From: Ancylomarina sp963977525
GTDB lineage: Bacteria > Bacteroidota > Bacteroidia > Bacteroidales > Marinifilaceae
DNA length: 64,000 bases
Direction: 5' to 3'
Assembly: GCA_963977525.1 (NCBI GenBank)
Contig: CAXBPC010000003.1
Coordinates: 159,590 to 223,589 of the forward strand
A program made the translations under genes and the position numbers. This document shows, one piece after another, positions 43,660 through 53,700 of this stretch (position 1 is the stretch's first letter; each line of letters starts with the position of its first letter). Under the pieces are notes generated by a model. The model was given only the letters and a program-made list of their open reading frames with translations. It was not told where the DNA came from and ran no database searches.

Positions 43660-46056
43660 ATGAGGTTTTTATTTTTTTTATTGATAATTCTATTTCCTAT
43701 CACCTCCTCTTGGGCTCAATCAAACGTGATTAAGGGACGTGTATACAATCAAATTAACAACGAAGCAATCCCTTTTGCCAATATCGCTATTGCCAACAGT
43801 ACACTAGGTACAACAGCTGATATAAATGGAAACTATCGTCTGGAAAAGCTTAAACCAGGGAGCTATAATCTTGTTTGTAGCAGCATAGGGTTCGAAACCC
43901 ATTACTTTTACGAAATTATCGTCAGTCCATCCAAACCCAATATTCTTAACATCCCTCTTCTTGAATCGAACCAAAAGCTTTCCGAAGTTGTTGTGACAGC
44001 ACCAGCTTTCAATAAAACAGAAGAAAGTCCGTTAAGCATGCACACCATTAATGCAACCGAGATATTTCGTAATCCTGGCGGCAATCGCGATATCTCCAAA
44101 GTGATACAAGTATTTCCCGGAGTCGCTTCAAGCCTTTCCTTTCGCAACGATATAATTGTAAGAGGTGGGAGTCCCAATGAAAATAGGTTCTATTTGGATG
44201 GTATAGAAGTAACCAACATCAACCACTTTGCCACCCAAGGCGCATCAGGCGGACCTGTAGGAATGATAAACGTAGACTTTATTAGAGAGGTCGATTTTTA
44301 CGCAGGAGCCTTTCCTGCAAATAAAGGCAATACCTTAAGTTCTATTCTCGATTTTAAACAGCGCAAAGGAAACGACGAAAAACTATCGGGAACTTTAACC
44401 GTAGGATCAAGTGATTTTGGATTGAGTATGGAAGGTCCATTGAGTAAAAAATCAACTTTCATATTCTCTGTCCGACGATCATACTTGCAGCTTCTTTTTA
44501 AAGCCCTTGATCTTCCTTTTTTACCTACTTATAACGATATGCAATTCAAGCAAAACATTAAGCTTGATTCAAAGAATGAGATCACGCTGATAGGACTTGG
44601 TGCAATTGATGATATTGAGCTAAACACATCGGTAAATAAAGGCATACCCGAATCATCGAGAGAAGTTCAGAATCGATATATCGTGGCCAACTTACCTGTA
44701 AATACACAATGGAATTATACGCTTGGGGCGAAATGGTTACATTATTCTAAAAACAGTTATCAGAGCCTCATCATTAGTCGAAATCATTTAAACAATGAGG
44801 CTATAAAATATAAGGACAATATTGAGCGTGCTGATTTATTACTCCTAAATTATAAATCGGAGGAAATAGAGACTAAATTAAAGTTTGAGAGTACCAAAAG
44901 AGTAAAGGGCTGGAAATGGAACGTGGGTGGCTCAATTGATTTTGTAACATACACCAACTCTACTTTTAATAAGAAAGAACAAAATGGACAGACAGGCACT
45001 GTCGAATTTGATTCAAAAATCAAGTTTGGGAAATATGCCTTATTCACTCAAGTAAGTCGTAAAATTCTAAATGAACAATTGAGTTTATCCTTTGGCTTAC
45101 GCCATGATTTCTCTGATTACTCAAGCTCTATGAGTAATCCTTTGGAGCAATTTTCACCTCGACTTTCCGCCTCATATATCATTATACCTAAATTAAATAT
45201 CAATTTTAATGCGGGGCGTTATTTCCAGTTACCAGCTTATACAGTAATGGGCTTTCGCGATAATACAAACAAATTGGTGAATAAGAAATCAACCTATATT
45301 CAAGTTGATCATCTGGTTGGTGGTATGGATTATAACCCAACACCTTATTCAAAAATTAGTATTGAAGGCTTTTACAAAAAGTACAACAATTACCCTTTCC
45401 TATTAACCGATAGCATATCTATGGCCAATTTGGGTGGAGACTTTGGAGTTATTGGTAACGAAGCTTCAGAATCAATATCCGAAGGTCGAGCATATGGTAT
45501 AGAGATACTCTTACAACAAAAATTAAGCACTTCCATTTATGGCCTTATATCATACACCTGGGTTCGAAGTGAATTCAAAGATAAACATGGTATATATCGT
45601 CCTTCAGCCTGGGACAACAAGCACATTTTAAATATTACTGCAGGTAAAAAGCTAGATCGCAATTGGGAAGTGGGAATGAAATTCAGATTACTAGGTCCAG
45701 CACCATATACACCATACGATGTTGAACTATCTGCACAAAAGGAGGTTTGGGATATCACCAACCAGGGGATTCCTGATTGGGATCGCTTAAATGAAGAGCG
45801 CAACTCTACATCACATTCACTGGATATCAGAATCGATAAAAAATGGTTCTTCAAAAAATGGGCACTCAATGCCTATATCGATATTCAGAACATTTACAAT
45901 TTTAAAGCTGACACAAGACATTATCTTGATGTTCTTCGTGACAATGACGGCAACCTAATAGAAGATCCAAATGATTCCAGTAAATATTGGACCTACGAAA
46001 TCGATTATGAAGTAGGTACTATTCTTCCATCTATTGGTTTAATGATAGAGTTCTAA
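43660..46056 (+). CDS. TonB-dependent receptor with carboxypeptidase-D-like N-terminus
   Basis: 798 aa. A signal peptide covers about residues 1-19. A carboxypeptidase-regulatory-like domain spans about 23-105 (GRVYNQINNEAIPFANIAIA). The plug contains VRGGSPNENRFYLDGIEVTN (about 168-187). The rest forms an outer-membrane barrel ending in a typical hydrophobic strand (TILPSIGLMIEF). No SusD partner is adjacent, so it is not a polysaccharide-utilisation pair; it more likely imports a metal chelate, vitamin or peptide. aqpZ follows after 50 bp, but a functional link is not evident. Confidence 0.9.
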   Translation: MRFLFFLLIILFPITSSWAQSNVIKGRVYNQINNEAIPFANIAIANSTLGTTADINGNYRLEKLKPGSYNLVCSSIGFETHYFYEIIVSPSKPNILNIPLLESNQKLSEVVVTAPAFNKTEESPLSMHTINATEIFRNPGGNRDISKVIQVFPGVASSLSFRNDIIVRGGSPNENRFYLDGIEVTNINHFATQGASGGPVGMINVDFIREVDFYAGAFPANKGNTLSSILDFKQRKGNDEKLSGTLTVGSSDFGLSMEGPLSKKSTFIFSVRRSYLQLLFKALDLPFLPTYNDMQFKQNIKLDSKNEITLIGLGAIDDIELNTSVNKGIPESSREVQNRYIVANLPVNTQWNYTLGAKWLHYSKNSYQSLIISRNHLNNEAIKYKDNIERADLLLLNYKSEEIETKLKFESTKRVKGWKWNVGGSIDFVTYTNSTFNKKEQNGQTGTVEFDSKIKFGKYALFTQVSRKILNEQLSLSFGLRHDFSDYSSSMSNPLEQFSPRLSASYIIIPKLNINFNAGRYFQLPAYTVMGFRDNTNKLVNKKSTYIQVDHLVGGMDYNPTPYSKISIEGFYKKYNNYPFLLTDSISMANLGGDFGVIGNEASESISEGRAYGIEILLQQKLSTSIYGLISYTWVRSEFKDKHGIYRPSAWDNKHILNITAGKKLDRNWEVGMKFRLLGPAPYTPYDVELSAQKEVWDITNQGIPDWDRLNEERNSTSHSLDIRIDKKWFFKKWALNAYIDIQNIYNFKADTRHYLDVLRDNDGNLIEDPNDSSKYWTYEIDYEVGTILPSIGLMIEF

Positions 46057-46106
46057 ATTATATACGAAAATAAATAATTCAATTATTAATCTTAATAAAT
46101 AAAACT

Positions 46107-46796
46107 ATGAAGAAATTAATTGCAGAATTTATCGGAACACTTTGGCTAGTACTTGGGGGTTGTGGTAGCGCTGTGCTAGCAGCTGCTTATCCTGAGTTAG
46201 GAATTGGATTTGTAGGTGTCGCAATAGCCTTTGGTTTAACCGTTGTAACTATGGCATACGCCATTGGTCACATATCAGGCTGCCACCTAAACCCTGCAGT
46301 ATCAATTGGCTTATGGGCTGGTGGACGTTTTGACAAAAAAGAACTATTGCCATACATTATAGCACAAGTATTAGGCGGTATAGCTGGTGCAGGTATTCTT
46401 TATCTAATTGCTACTGGTAAATCAGGCTTTGAAATTGGTGGGTTTGCTGCCAACGGCTATGCAGAACATTCACCAGGAGGTTACAGCATGCTTGCTGCAT
46501 TAGTATCAGAGGTTGTAATGACCTTCATGTTTCTAATGATTATACTGGGAGCCACACATTCTAAAGCCCCTAAAGGTTTTGCTGGCCTAGCAATCGGTTT
46601 AGGCTTAACTCTTATACATCTTATAAGTATTCCTGTTACTAATACTTCGGTAAATCCAGCTCGTAGTACTAGTCAAGCTCTTTTTGTTGGTGATTGGGCA
46701 ATTGGGCAGTTGTGGCTATTTTGGTTAGCTCCAATCGTAGGAGCCATTATTGCAGGTATTGTGTATAAATATATGTCTCCAGAGACAGAGGAATAA
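46107..46796 (+). CDS. aqpZ: aquaporin Z
   Basis: 229 aa, six membrane segments and two half-helices with NPA motifs: SGCHLNPAVSIGLWAGGRF (about residues 58-76) and TNTSVNPARSTSQALF (about 176-191). The N-terminus LIAEFIGTLWLVLGGCGSAV is close to E. coli AqpZ, and the Arg after the second NPA of the selectivity filter is present. It conducts water rather than glycerol. A terminator follows directly. Confidence 0.95.
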   Translation: MKKLIAEFIGTLWLVLGGCGSAVLAAAYPELGIGFVGVAIAFGLTVVTMAYAIGHISGCHLNPAVSIGLWAGGRFDKKELLPYIIAQVLGGIAGAGILYLIATGKSGFEIGGFAANGYAEHSPGGYSMLAALVSEVVMTFMFLMIILGATHSKAPKGFAGLAIGLGLTLIHLISIPVTNTSVNPARSTSQALFVGDWAIGQLWLFWLAPIVGAIIAGIVYKYMSPETEE

Positions 46797-46824
46797 GGGC
46801 TAAGGTTAGAATTTCTTAAAAACA

Positions 46825-46855
46825 AAAAAGGCAGGTCCCCACCTGCCTTTTTCTT
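46825..46855 (+). terminator. intrinsic terminator of aqpZ
   Basis: Perfect stem AAAGGCAGGT-CCCC-ACCTGCCTTT followed by T-rich DNA. Confidence 0.9.
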
Positions 46856-47108
46856 CTAACCCAAAATTAATTTTCAATACGAATTTAACCCTAAATCCTT
46901 ATATAACATATTGAAACAATCGATTCGATCATTGCGATTAACTAACCACTAATTACGCTCCTGAATCGGTGCGCAAAGGTATAAACAAATCATAAACCAC
47001 CAAGCGCTTTCATTTATTTTTCAATATTTTTCTTCAGCTCCCTAAAACTGGGTATTACAAAGCATAAATTGTAACAAGCACTTGTTTTATAAAAAATATA
47101 AAACCAAA

Positions 47109-47134
47109 AAAATGGCTACCAAAGGCAGCCATTT
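47109..47134 (-). terminator. terminator of the M16 peptidase operon
   Basis: On the minus strand AAATGGCTGCC-TTT-GGTAGCCATTT (one mismatch) followed by a T-run. Confidence 0.85.
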
Positions 47135-47154
47135 CATTAAAATTTGTTCAAACA

Positions 47155-49218
47155 TTAATTGAACAATTCATCTTTAATTTCTTTATTAAGCTCTAAACTA
47201 GTAATAGTTAAAGGCATTTCCTGAGGTCCCATTTTAGTTATAGTTGAAAATGGAAACTTCATCCCTTCTACTTCTTTATAGTCACTATAAAGCATCGTAA
47301 TAGACATTCCGTTTTCTTGAGCTACAGTTTTCAATTTTAATCCTGTAGTTGCACAGTAGTAGTCATATTTAGTTGTTCCGTCAGTACCAACAATTTCTAA
47401 CTTGTATGCTTTTTTTCCTTCGATCATTTCAGAACCAGCAATTTTCACAGTAAAGCCTAATTCTTCAAGATTAAGTTCTGCAAACATATGAGCTTGCATT
47501 TTAAATCCCTTCAACTGCTCAGCATTTGCTACATTTTCACGACCTTGAGCTACAACCTTTGCAGATGTACCATTGTATTTGATTGCTTGCATAACCTGCC
47601 CATTCATTACCATAGACATAGCGAACTTCTCATTGTTCTTATAGGCCTGCTCAACATTAATGCTCATAGGTCCCATTTTCATTTCGCCTTTCACGCTCAT
47701 GTTCTTAATGCTTTCAAGTTTTTCACGACCACCAATTGCGTTAATGTAGTTTTCAACCACAGCATTAGCTGTTAAACCTTCAGGAATAGCATTAGGATCT
47801 TCTTTTACGATATCGCCTTTGAAGTCATATTCTTCAACAACACCTTCAGAACTTAGCTTAGCTAATCTCTCTTTGTATTTCTTATCACCTACAACTAAAT
47901 AAACAGCATTGTTAGGATCAATATACTTTTTAGCCATTACCTGAACATCATCCAAAGTTACCTTATCCAACTTCTCTAAATATGTAGCATAGTAGTCTGT
48001 AGGTAAATTATAACGCTCAATCGACATAGCGAAACTTGCGATAGTTGAAGGATTCTCAAGAGCTCTAGCGAAATCTCCAGCCATAGCTGACTTTGTCATG
48101 TTTAAATGATCTTGAGTTAATTTAGTATCACGAATACGATCAATTTCAACTACCATCTGCACAAATGCACTATCAGTTACCTCAGCTTTAACATTAGATG
48201 TTGTTCTAAAGTTTGCGACCAATTTATCACTTGATATGTTAGAATAAGCCCCATAAGTATAAGCCTTATCTTCGCGAAGATTTTTGAATAGTAGACCTGA
48301 AAAACCAGAACCTAACATAGCGTTCATTACTCTTGAAGGAATCACATCTGCATGTCCTTTTTTCAATTCAAACGTATTGATAATCTGAATCAACGACTGA
48401 GAAGCAGCATCCTTATTTGCTAGAACAACACGCTTACCATTCATCTTAGTTGGCATATCATATTTGAAAGTAGGAACCTCAGCTTTTTCCCAATCGCCAA
48501 AATATTTCTTAACCAATTTCTTAGCTTCCTTAGTCGTAATATCTCCTACAATTGCCATAATAGCAACATTAGGCTTGAAATAAGTGTTGTAGTATTTTTC
48601 ACAATCATCTAAAGTGATATTCTCAACAGTAGACTTAGTCATTACATCGCCATACGGATGATTTGCACCATAAACAACTCGGCTTCTTAAGTTAGAAGAT
48701 ATTGAATTAGGATCAGTCTTTGATGACTCTAATCCTGACAAGGTTTGCTTAATGATTTTATCAAATTCAGCCTTAGGGAAAGATGGATTCAAAGTCACAT
48801 CAGCCATCAACTCCATAATATTCTCTTTATAACGAGATAAACCACTAGCGTTTACACCACCAGCTGATGTTCTTAAATTTGCTCCAATAAAATCGATTTC
48901 TTCTGCAATTTGAGCATCAGTTCTATCAGTTGTTCCAGTTCCAATTAACTCACCTGCGAAAGAACTATATCCAGCCTTGTCGCCTTCAACAATAGGATCA
49001 TTGTTTAAGTTCAGGGAGAAACTCACCTTTGGAATCTTGTGATTCTCAATTACCAATACTTTTAATCCATTTTTTAAAGTAAAAGTTTCGTAATCACCTA
49101 ATTGAATTTTAGGAGCAGGACCTGCAGCAGGTGCCTTGGTTCTATCAACTTGTGCATGAACAGAGCTTACTAAGCAAATAGCAACAAGTATGAATAAAAA
49201 TTTATTTAGTTTTTTCAT
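47155..49218 (-). CDS. M16-family protein, catalytically inactive subunit with C-terminal lipoprotein-like domain
   Basis: 687 aa with a signal peptide (FLFILVAICLVSSVHA). Two M16 halves span about residues 40-460. The zinc motif HxxEH is absent: the equivalent place reads AGYSSFAGELIGTGTTDRT, without either His. The second half keeps the LREDKAYTYGAYS segment typical of the inactive partner that supplies the R/Y pair. About 200 further residues (from GGREKLESIKNMSVKGEM) form a beta-rich domain resembling those of outer-membrane lipoprotein carriers. It follows the active M16 gene by 85 bp and is probably its partner in a periplasmic heterodimer. Confidence 0.87.
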   Translation of the reverse strand: MKKLNKFLFILVAICLVSSVHAQVDRTKAPAAGPAPKIQLGDYETFTLKNGLKVLVIENHKIPKVSFSLNLNNDPIVEGDKAGYSSFAGELIGTGTTDRTDAQIAEEIDFIGANLRTSAGGVNASGLSRYKENIMELMADVTLNPSFPKAEFDKIIKQTLSGLESSKTDPNSISSNLRSRVVYGANHPYGDVMTKSTVENITLDDCEKYYNTYFKPNVAIMAIVGDITTKEAKKLVKKYFGDWEKAEVPTFKYDMPTKMNGKRVVLANKDAASQSLIQIINTFELKKGHADVIPSRVMNAMLGSGFSGLLFKNLREDKAYTYGAYSNISSDKLVANFRTTSNVKAEVTDSAFVQMVVEIDRIRDTKLTQDHLNMTKSAMAGDFARALENPSTIASFAMSIERYNLPTDYYATYLEKLDKVTLDDVQVMAKKYIDPNNAVYLVVGDKKYKERLAKLSSEGVVEEYDFKGDIVKEDPNAIPEGLTANAVVENYINAIGGREKLESIKNMSVKGEMKMGPMSINVEQAYKNNEKFAMSMVMNGQVMQAIKYNGTSAKVVAQGRENVANAEQLKGFKMQAHMFAELNLEELGFTVKIAGSEMIEGKKAYKLEIVGTDGTTKYDYYCATTGLKLKTVAQENGMSITMLYSDYKEVEGMKFPFSTITKMGPQEMPLTITSLELNKEIKDELFN

Positions 49219-49303
49219 TTTTTATAATTTACATGATAAGGTTTAAACTTATCCCAATAAAATTGAGCCTATAAAACTGACTCATATTAATTTCAACTCG
49301 TTC

Positions 49304-50629
49304 TTATTTTGCTTGAGGCAAATAATAAAGAACAACACGGTTTTCAGTTACAAAATATTTTTTTGCTACTTCGCGGATATCTTCACGACTCACAGCAAAA
49401 AACTTATCAAGCTCCTGATTAACTCTCTGAGTATCCTCATAATAAGTATAAGACGTAGCTAAATTTTCAGAACGTTTGGCTATTGTGGCATTTGATCCAA
49501 CTAACTCGTTTTCAATTTTGTTCCGTAATTTTTGATATTCTTTTTCAGAAATTAATTCTTCTCTAACTTTTGAAAATTCGTTATTCATTTCATCCTCTAG
49601 AGCTTTAGTATCAACACCCATATTTGGTATCCCTAATGCTAAAGTTAAACCTGGATCTTCGTTTGGCATTGGTATTGCAACCATCTCGATAGCCATTTGC
49701 TTTTCACTTACCAGTGACTTGTACAAACGAGAGCTCTTTCCATCACTCATCAGTTTTGCTAACATGCTTACAGCATAATAATCCTTAGTTCCCATCGCAG
49801 GAATATGATAAGCCTGAATAATAGCTGGCAATTGGATATTGTCATAAACCGTATCTCTCACTTCAGAAGTTTTCTTAGGCTCAACAATATTCGGGCGATA
49901 AATCTCCTTAGTTCCCTTAGGAATAGCAGCAAAATAATCGTTTACCAATTTCTTAGCTTCTTCTTTTTTGAAATCTCCACAAATTGTTAAAACAGCATTG
50001 TTTGGTACATAAAACTCTTTGTAGAAACTTACAAAGTCTTCAGTTTTAGCATTCCGAATATGCTCTTCGTCTCCAATAGGAATCCATTTATATGGATGCT
50101 CTGTGAAAGCATGCGCCATAGTCTCAGGTAAAATCTTACCATAAGGCCTGTTATCATAGCTTTGTTTCTTTTCCTCAATAACAACGCCCTTCTGAGTTTT
50201 AATACCAATATCCTCAACCTTGGCATGCATCATTCTTTCAGATTCCAACCAAATACCTAAAGCTAATTGATTAGAAGGCAGCATCTCATAATAATACGTT
50301 CTATCACTAGATGTATTTGCATTTAGAGAACCACCCGCTCTTGAAACATACTTGTCATATTCGAAACGTGGAATATTTTCGGTCCCTTCGAACATTAAAT
50401 GCTCAAAAAAGTGAGCAAAACCAGTTAATTCAGAATTCTCATTCTTAGATCCTACATGGTACATTACCGAAACAACAATATTAGGTGTTGTGTGGTCTTG
50501 CTGAAGAATGACGTGTAAGCCATTATCTAAATCATACTCATCAAACACGATTTTTCCGGTTTGAGCAAAGCTTCCAATCGCAACAACACTTGCAAACAAA
50601 AGCGATAAAAACAGTTTTCTAATCATCAT
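49304..50629 (-). CDS. M16-family zinc peptidase, active subunit
   Basis: 441 aa with a signal peptide (about residues 1-22, SLLFASVVAIGSFAQ). The inverted zinc motif HFFEHLMFEGTE (about 72-83) is intact, and the third ligand Glu lies in VVIEEKKQSYDNRPYG (about 149-164). It would cleave peptides in the periplasm as the catalytic half of a PqqL/MPP-like pair. The inactive subunit is encoded immediately downstream. The start MMIRK has two adjacent ATG codons; either is possible. Confidence 0.92.
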   Translation of the reverse strand: MMIRKLFLSLLFASVVAIGSFAQTGKIVFDEYDLDNGLHVILQQDHTTPNIVVSVMYHVGSKNENSELTGFAHFFEHLMFEGTENIPRFEYDKYVSRAGGSLNANTSSDRTYYYEMLPSNQLALGIWLESERMMHAKVEDIGIKTQKGVVIEEKKQSYDNRPYGKILPETMAHAFTEHPYKWIPIGDEEHIRNAKTEDFVSFYKEFYVPNNAVLTICGDFKKEEAKKLVNDYFAAIPKGTKEIYRPNIVEPKKTSEVRDTVYDNIQLPAIIQAYHIPAMGTKDYYAVSMLAKLMSDGKSSRLYKSLVSEKQMAIEMVAIPMPNEDPGLTLALGIPNMGVDTKALEDEMNNEFSKVREELISEKEYQKLRNKIENELVGSNATIAKRSENLATSYTYYEDTQRVNQELDKFFAVSREDIREVAKKYFVTENRVVLYYLPQAK

Positions 50630-51045
50630 TAAAATTTTGAGTTATTAAATGATATTTAATTCAATGTATCTAACAAATAAGCTAAAAGCTCAATAAGACG
50701 TTATGATTAAATAACAATCAGTTAATTTATGTTGCTTAAAATTAAATCAAAACATTGAATTAACTAGCAATTTTAAATTTATTTTAGTTTTTCGTCAAGT
50801 TTATTGGATGAAACAATATGTAGCACGATAAAAGCTAAATACAACACGGTTAAACGAGCTATTTACTATCTTCAAAACCTCTCAAAAAAAGGTTCTCCCC
50901 AATATCGGAATCAAATATTCACCTTTTCTTTATTCAATTTATTATCAATTCGGCGTATTGTAAGGATTATAACTATTTTTACAATCATTTTTTGAATTAT
51001 AAACGAGGATCCACTTTTATAGGTTTTCAATATAAGTACACTATT
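50630..51045. other. divergent intergenic region M16 operon / PAP2 gene
   Basis: About 416 bp, AT-rich, with no convincing gene. A TTG-started extension of the PAP2 frame (from 50992) is not supported by the family. I could not place a consensus promoter. Confidence 0.45.
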
Positions 51046-51702
51046 ATGCTTGAAACTCTCAACCAATTAGATCAGGAATTACTTTTATTCCTAAACAGCA
51101 TCAACTCACCATATTTCGATTCATTCATGTTTATGATATCAGGAAAACTGGTTTGGGCTGTCTTCTATTTAGCAATCATCGTTCAGATATATCGAACATA
51201 TGGATGGAAAAACTGTTTATACCTTGTCATTGCAATTGCACTGGTAATAACCTGTTGTGATCAAATGGCATCGGGTTTTTTAAAACCAACTTTTCAACGC
51301 TTTCGCCCTAGCCGATCTCCAGAAATATCAAATTTGGTTCATATTGTGAATGGTTACACAGGTGGTAAGTATGGTTTTGCCTCATCGCATGCAGCAAACG
51401 TATTCGGATTGGCAACATTCTGCAGTTTGATTTTTCGTAATAGGAGACTAAGTCTATTCTTGTTTTCATGGGCCGTTTTAGTGTCATACTCTAGAATTTA
51501 CCTTGGTGTTCACTACCCTGGCGATATTATTGTGGGAACTGGTATTGGTCTATTCTTTGGTTACTTAATCTACAGAATATTACCAAAATTCAAGTTTATA
51601 AAACTAGACAATCCAATTACCGAAAAGGATTGGAAATTTAATATCATAACTTGGGGTAGCCTTTCAATTTTAGTTATGGCTATCATCTCAATTTTCAAAT
51701 AG
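51046..51702 (+). CDS. PAP2-family lipid phosphatase
   Basis: 218 aa from the ATG at 51046, where similarity (LETLNQLDQELLLFLNSINS) starts. An in-frame TTG at 50992 adds 18 unlikely residues. Six membrane segments surround the three PAP2 motifs: KPTFQRFRPS (about residues 83-92), SSHAAN (about 118-123) and SRIYLGVHYPGD (about 150-161). It would dephosphorylate phosphatidate, undecaprenyl diphosphate or a lipid A phosphate at the outer face of the inner membrane. The LtaS-like sulfatase follows after 28 bp. Confidence 0.9.
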   Translation: MLETLNQLDQELLLFLNSINSPYFDSFMFMISGKLVWAVFYLAIIVQIYRTYGWKNCLYLVIAIALVITCCDQMASGFLKPTFQRFRPSRSPEISNLVHIVNGYTGGKYGFASSHAANVFGLATFCSLIFRNRRLSLFLFSWAVLVSYSRIYLGVHYPGDIIVGTGIGLFFGYLIYRILPKFKFIKLDNPITEKDWKFNIITWGSLSILVMAIISIFK

Positions 51703-51730
51703 TATTACCCATTCAATTCGATCATCAGTT

Positions 51731-53548
51731 ATGAAAGAGAGATTAAAATTTTTCCTTGCAGCAGCACTTTCGTGGATAGCCTTCATGATATTCATTCGCT
51801 TTGCATTTTCGATATATCAATACTCACAAACTAGCCTCCTAAGTTTTGGAGAGATTATTCTATCCTTTATTTACGGCTTATATCACGACATTTCTATTAC
51901 GGGTTATATCCTAATGCTAACAGGTTTAATTCTGAGCCTAAGCATTACAATACCGGGTAAGAAATTGAAACTCTTATTTCAAATTCTATATGGTATTCTC
52001 ATGTTGGTGAGCTTAACTATTGCCATTCCAAATTTCGAATTATTCCGTAATTGGGGATTCCATGCCGATGGCACTATTTTAAGCTATCTTAAAACGCCTA
52101 AAGAAGCCGCTGCATCAACTGCAACATCAACCTATATTCTCTTATCAGGGATCTATATTGCCATGTTTACAATTGGCTTTAAGCTTTTCAATCGATTTTT
52201 AATTACGAAACTCGATGCTATAATTCCTACCAAATTAAAGTTCTTACCCTTAATGTTGCTGATAACAGCCAGCATGATTATTCCTGTTAGAGGTGGATTA
52301 GGTATTGCTCCTATGAATGTTGGTTTTGTTTACCATTCATCAAACACTTACGCCAATTTGTTAGCGGTTAACCCGATTTGGAATTTCTCATACTCTCTTA
52401 AAAAACTGAATAAGAATAAACGACTTAAGCTTATTACGGATGATGAAGCTCAGTTAAGGTTTCAGGATATGATTGCTTCTCAAATTGTCGATCAGGATAG
52501 TTTACTAACAAGTAAATCGCCTAATATTGTTTTAATCGTTTTAGAGAGTTTCACTTCAGCCATTATTGAAGAACTAGGTGGTAAAAAAGGCGTAACGCCC
52601 AACTTCCGTTCCCTCTCAAATGAAGGTATCATGTTTACCAACTTTTACGGTATTGGTGACAGAACGAAGATTGGAACGGTTGGCATCTTTTCAGGCTTTC
52701 CATCACTTCCTCAGAAACCTATTATTGAATTTCACAATAAGGTACAAAAGCTACCAAGCTTGTGTAAAAGCTTAAAGAAAGAAGGCTACAACAGTAAGTT
52801 CTATTACGGTGGTGATCTTCATTTTGCCAGCATGAACTCTTATTTATCGAATATTGGTTTCGACAATACCGTATCGATGGACGATTTTCCTAGTGAATTA
52901 AACACTTCGAAATGGGGCGTTCATGATGAATTCTTATTCGATAGATTGTATCACGATATCAAATTGGAGAAACAACCTTTCTTTAAAGCTTGCCTAACAC
53001 TTAGTAGCCACGAGCCTTTCGATGTGCCTATGGAGACAGTGATTAAAGGGAAAGATGAAAACAGTCTATTTATGAACTCGGCTTATTACACAGATAAGTG
53101 TTTAGGTGAGTTTATAGCAAACTTAAAGCGACACCCAAGTTGGAATAATACTTTGGTGATTCTAATAGCTGATCATGGCTCTCGTTATGTAGGAAACTAT
53201 GTGCCTAACGATCCTGACAAATACAAAATACCTATGCTTTGGTTAGGTGGTTGCCTTAAACAAAAAGGCCTTAAGATTGACAAATACGGTTGCCAGCCCG
53301 ATTTAGCTACTACACTTTTACTACAAATGGGTATTGATGCTAGCGACTTTACAATTGGCAAAAACCTTTTAAACAAGTCTCAGAAAGGTTACGCTTACTT
53401 TACCTACAATAATGGGTTTGGTTATGTGAATTCTGAAGAAAGCTTAATTTTCGACCTTAACTCCAATAAATGGAAAGCGGAGATAGACAAACATAAGGAC
53501 GCACAAACTATGCTACAATATATAGACTACAGCTTTTTTAAGCTTTAG
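51731..53548 (+). CDS. LtaS-like membrane sulfatase / phosphoglycerol transferase
   Basis: 605 aa. Five membrane segments (about residues 1-190) are followed by an alkaline-phosphatase-fold domain starting NIVLIVLESFTSAIIEELGG (about 263-282, metal-binding Glu). The nucleophilic Thr lies in GIGDRTKIGTVGIF (about 306-319), and further metal ligands lie in ADHGSRYVGNY. LTA synthases move glycerol phosphate from phosphatidylglycerol. Bacteroidota lack LTA, so this member more likely decorates a glycan or lipid with phosphoglycerol or phosphoethanolamine. Pairing with PAP2 suggests recycling of the lipid by-product. Confidence 0.88.
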   Translation: MKERLKFFLAAALSWIAFMIFIRFAFSIYQYSQTSLLSFGEIILSFIYGLYHDISITGYILMLTGLILSLSITIPGKKLKLLFQILYGILMLVSLTIAIPNFELFRNWGFHADGTILSYLKTPKEAAASTATSTYILLSGIYIAMFTIGFKLFNRFLITKLDAIIPTKLKFLPLMLLITASMIIPVRGGLGIAPMNVGFVYHSSNTYANLLAVNPIWNFSYSLKKLNKNKRLKLITDDEAQLRFQDMIASQIVDQDSLLTSKSPNIVLIVLESFTSAIIEELGGKKGVTPNFRSLSNEGIMFTNFYGIGDRTKIGTVGIFSGFPSLPQKPIIEFHNKVQKLPSLCKSLKKEGYNSKFYYGGDLHFASMNSYLSNIGFDNTVSMDDFPSELNTSKWGVHDEFLFDRLYHDIKLEKQPFFKACLTLSSHEPFDVPMETVIKGKDENSLFMNSAYYTDKCLGEFIANLKRHPSWNNTLVILIADHGSRYVGNYVPNDPDKYKIPMLWLGGCLKQKGLKIDKYGCQPDLATTLLLQMGIDASDFTIGKNLLNKSQKGYAYFTYNNGFGYVNSEESLIFDLNSNKWKAEIDKHKDAQTMLQYIDYSFFKL

Positions 53549-53572
53549 ATTATAGAAAGGATAAGATATAAG

Positions 53573-53609
53573 AATGGCTAGCTCTTCAATTGAAAGGCTA
53601 GCCATTTTT
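53573..53609. terminator. bidirectional terminator after the LtaS-like gene
   Basis: Perfect 10-bp arms AATGGCTAGC / GCTAGCCATT with a 14-nt loop, T-run to the right. It marks the boundary between the conserved operon and the accessory region. Confidence 0.88.
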
Positions 53610-53621
53610 GTATATCAACTA

Positions 53622-53700
53622 TTCGGTGCCGTTTGTAAATAGCACAGAACTTTCGTAAACCACTAAACGCCTATTTGCTAAATACAGTGTTACCTGTTGG
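53622..53700. repeat. cassette-like imperfect inverted repeat at the 3' end of the nuclease gene
   Basis: GTGCCGTTTGTAAATAGCAC pairs imperfectly with a segment around CGCCTATTTGCTAAATAC about 25 bp further on. It overlaps the 3' end of the nuclease gene. A related GTAACGGTTAGT word lies on the other side of the same gene (about 54977). This resembles the flanks of mobile gene cassettes; the call is tentative. Confidence 0.4.

Larger units (their letters stand above)
46797..47154. other. convergent intergenic region aqpZ / M16 pair
   Basis: 358 bp containing the aqpZ terminator (46825) and, at its right end, the terminator of the leftward M16 operon (47109). Between them I see AT-rich DNA with no ORF or RNA gene. 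Confidence 0.5.
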
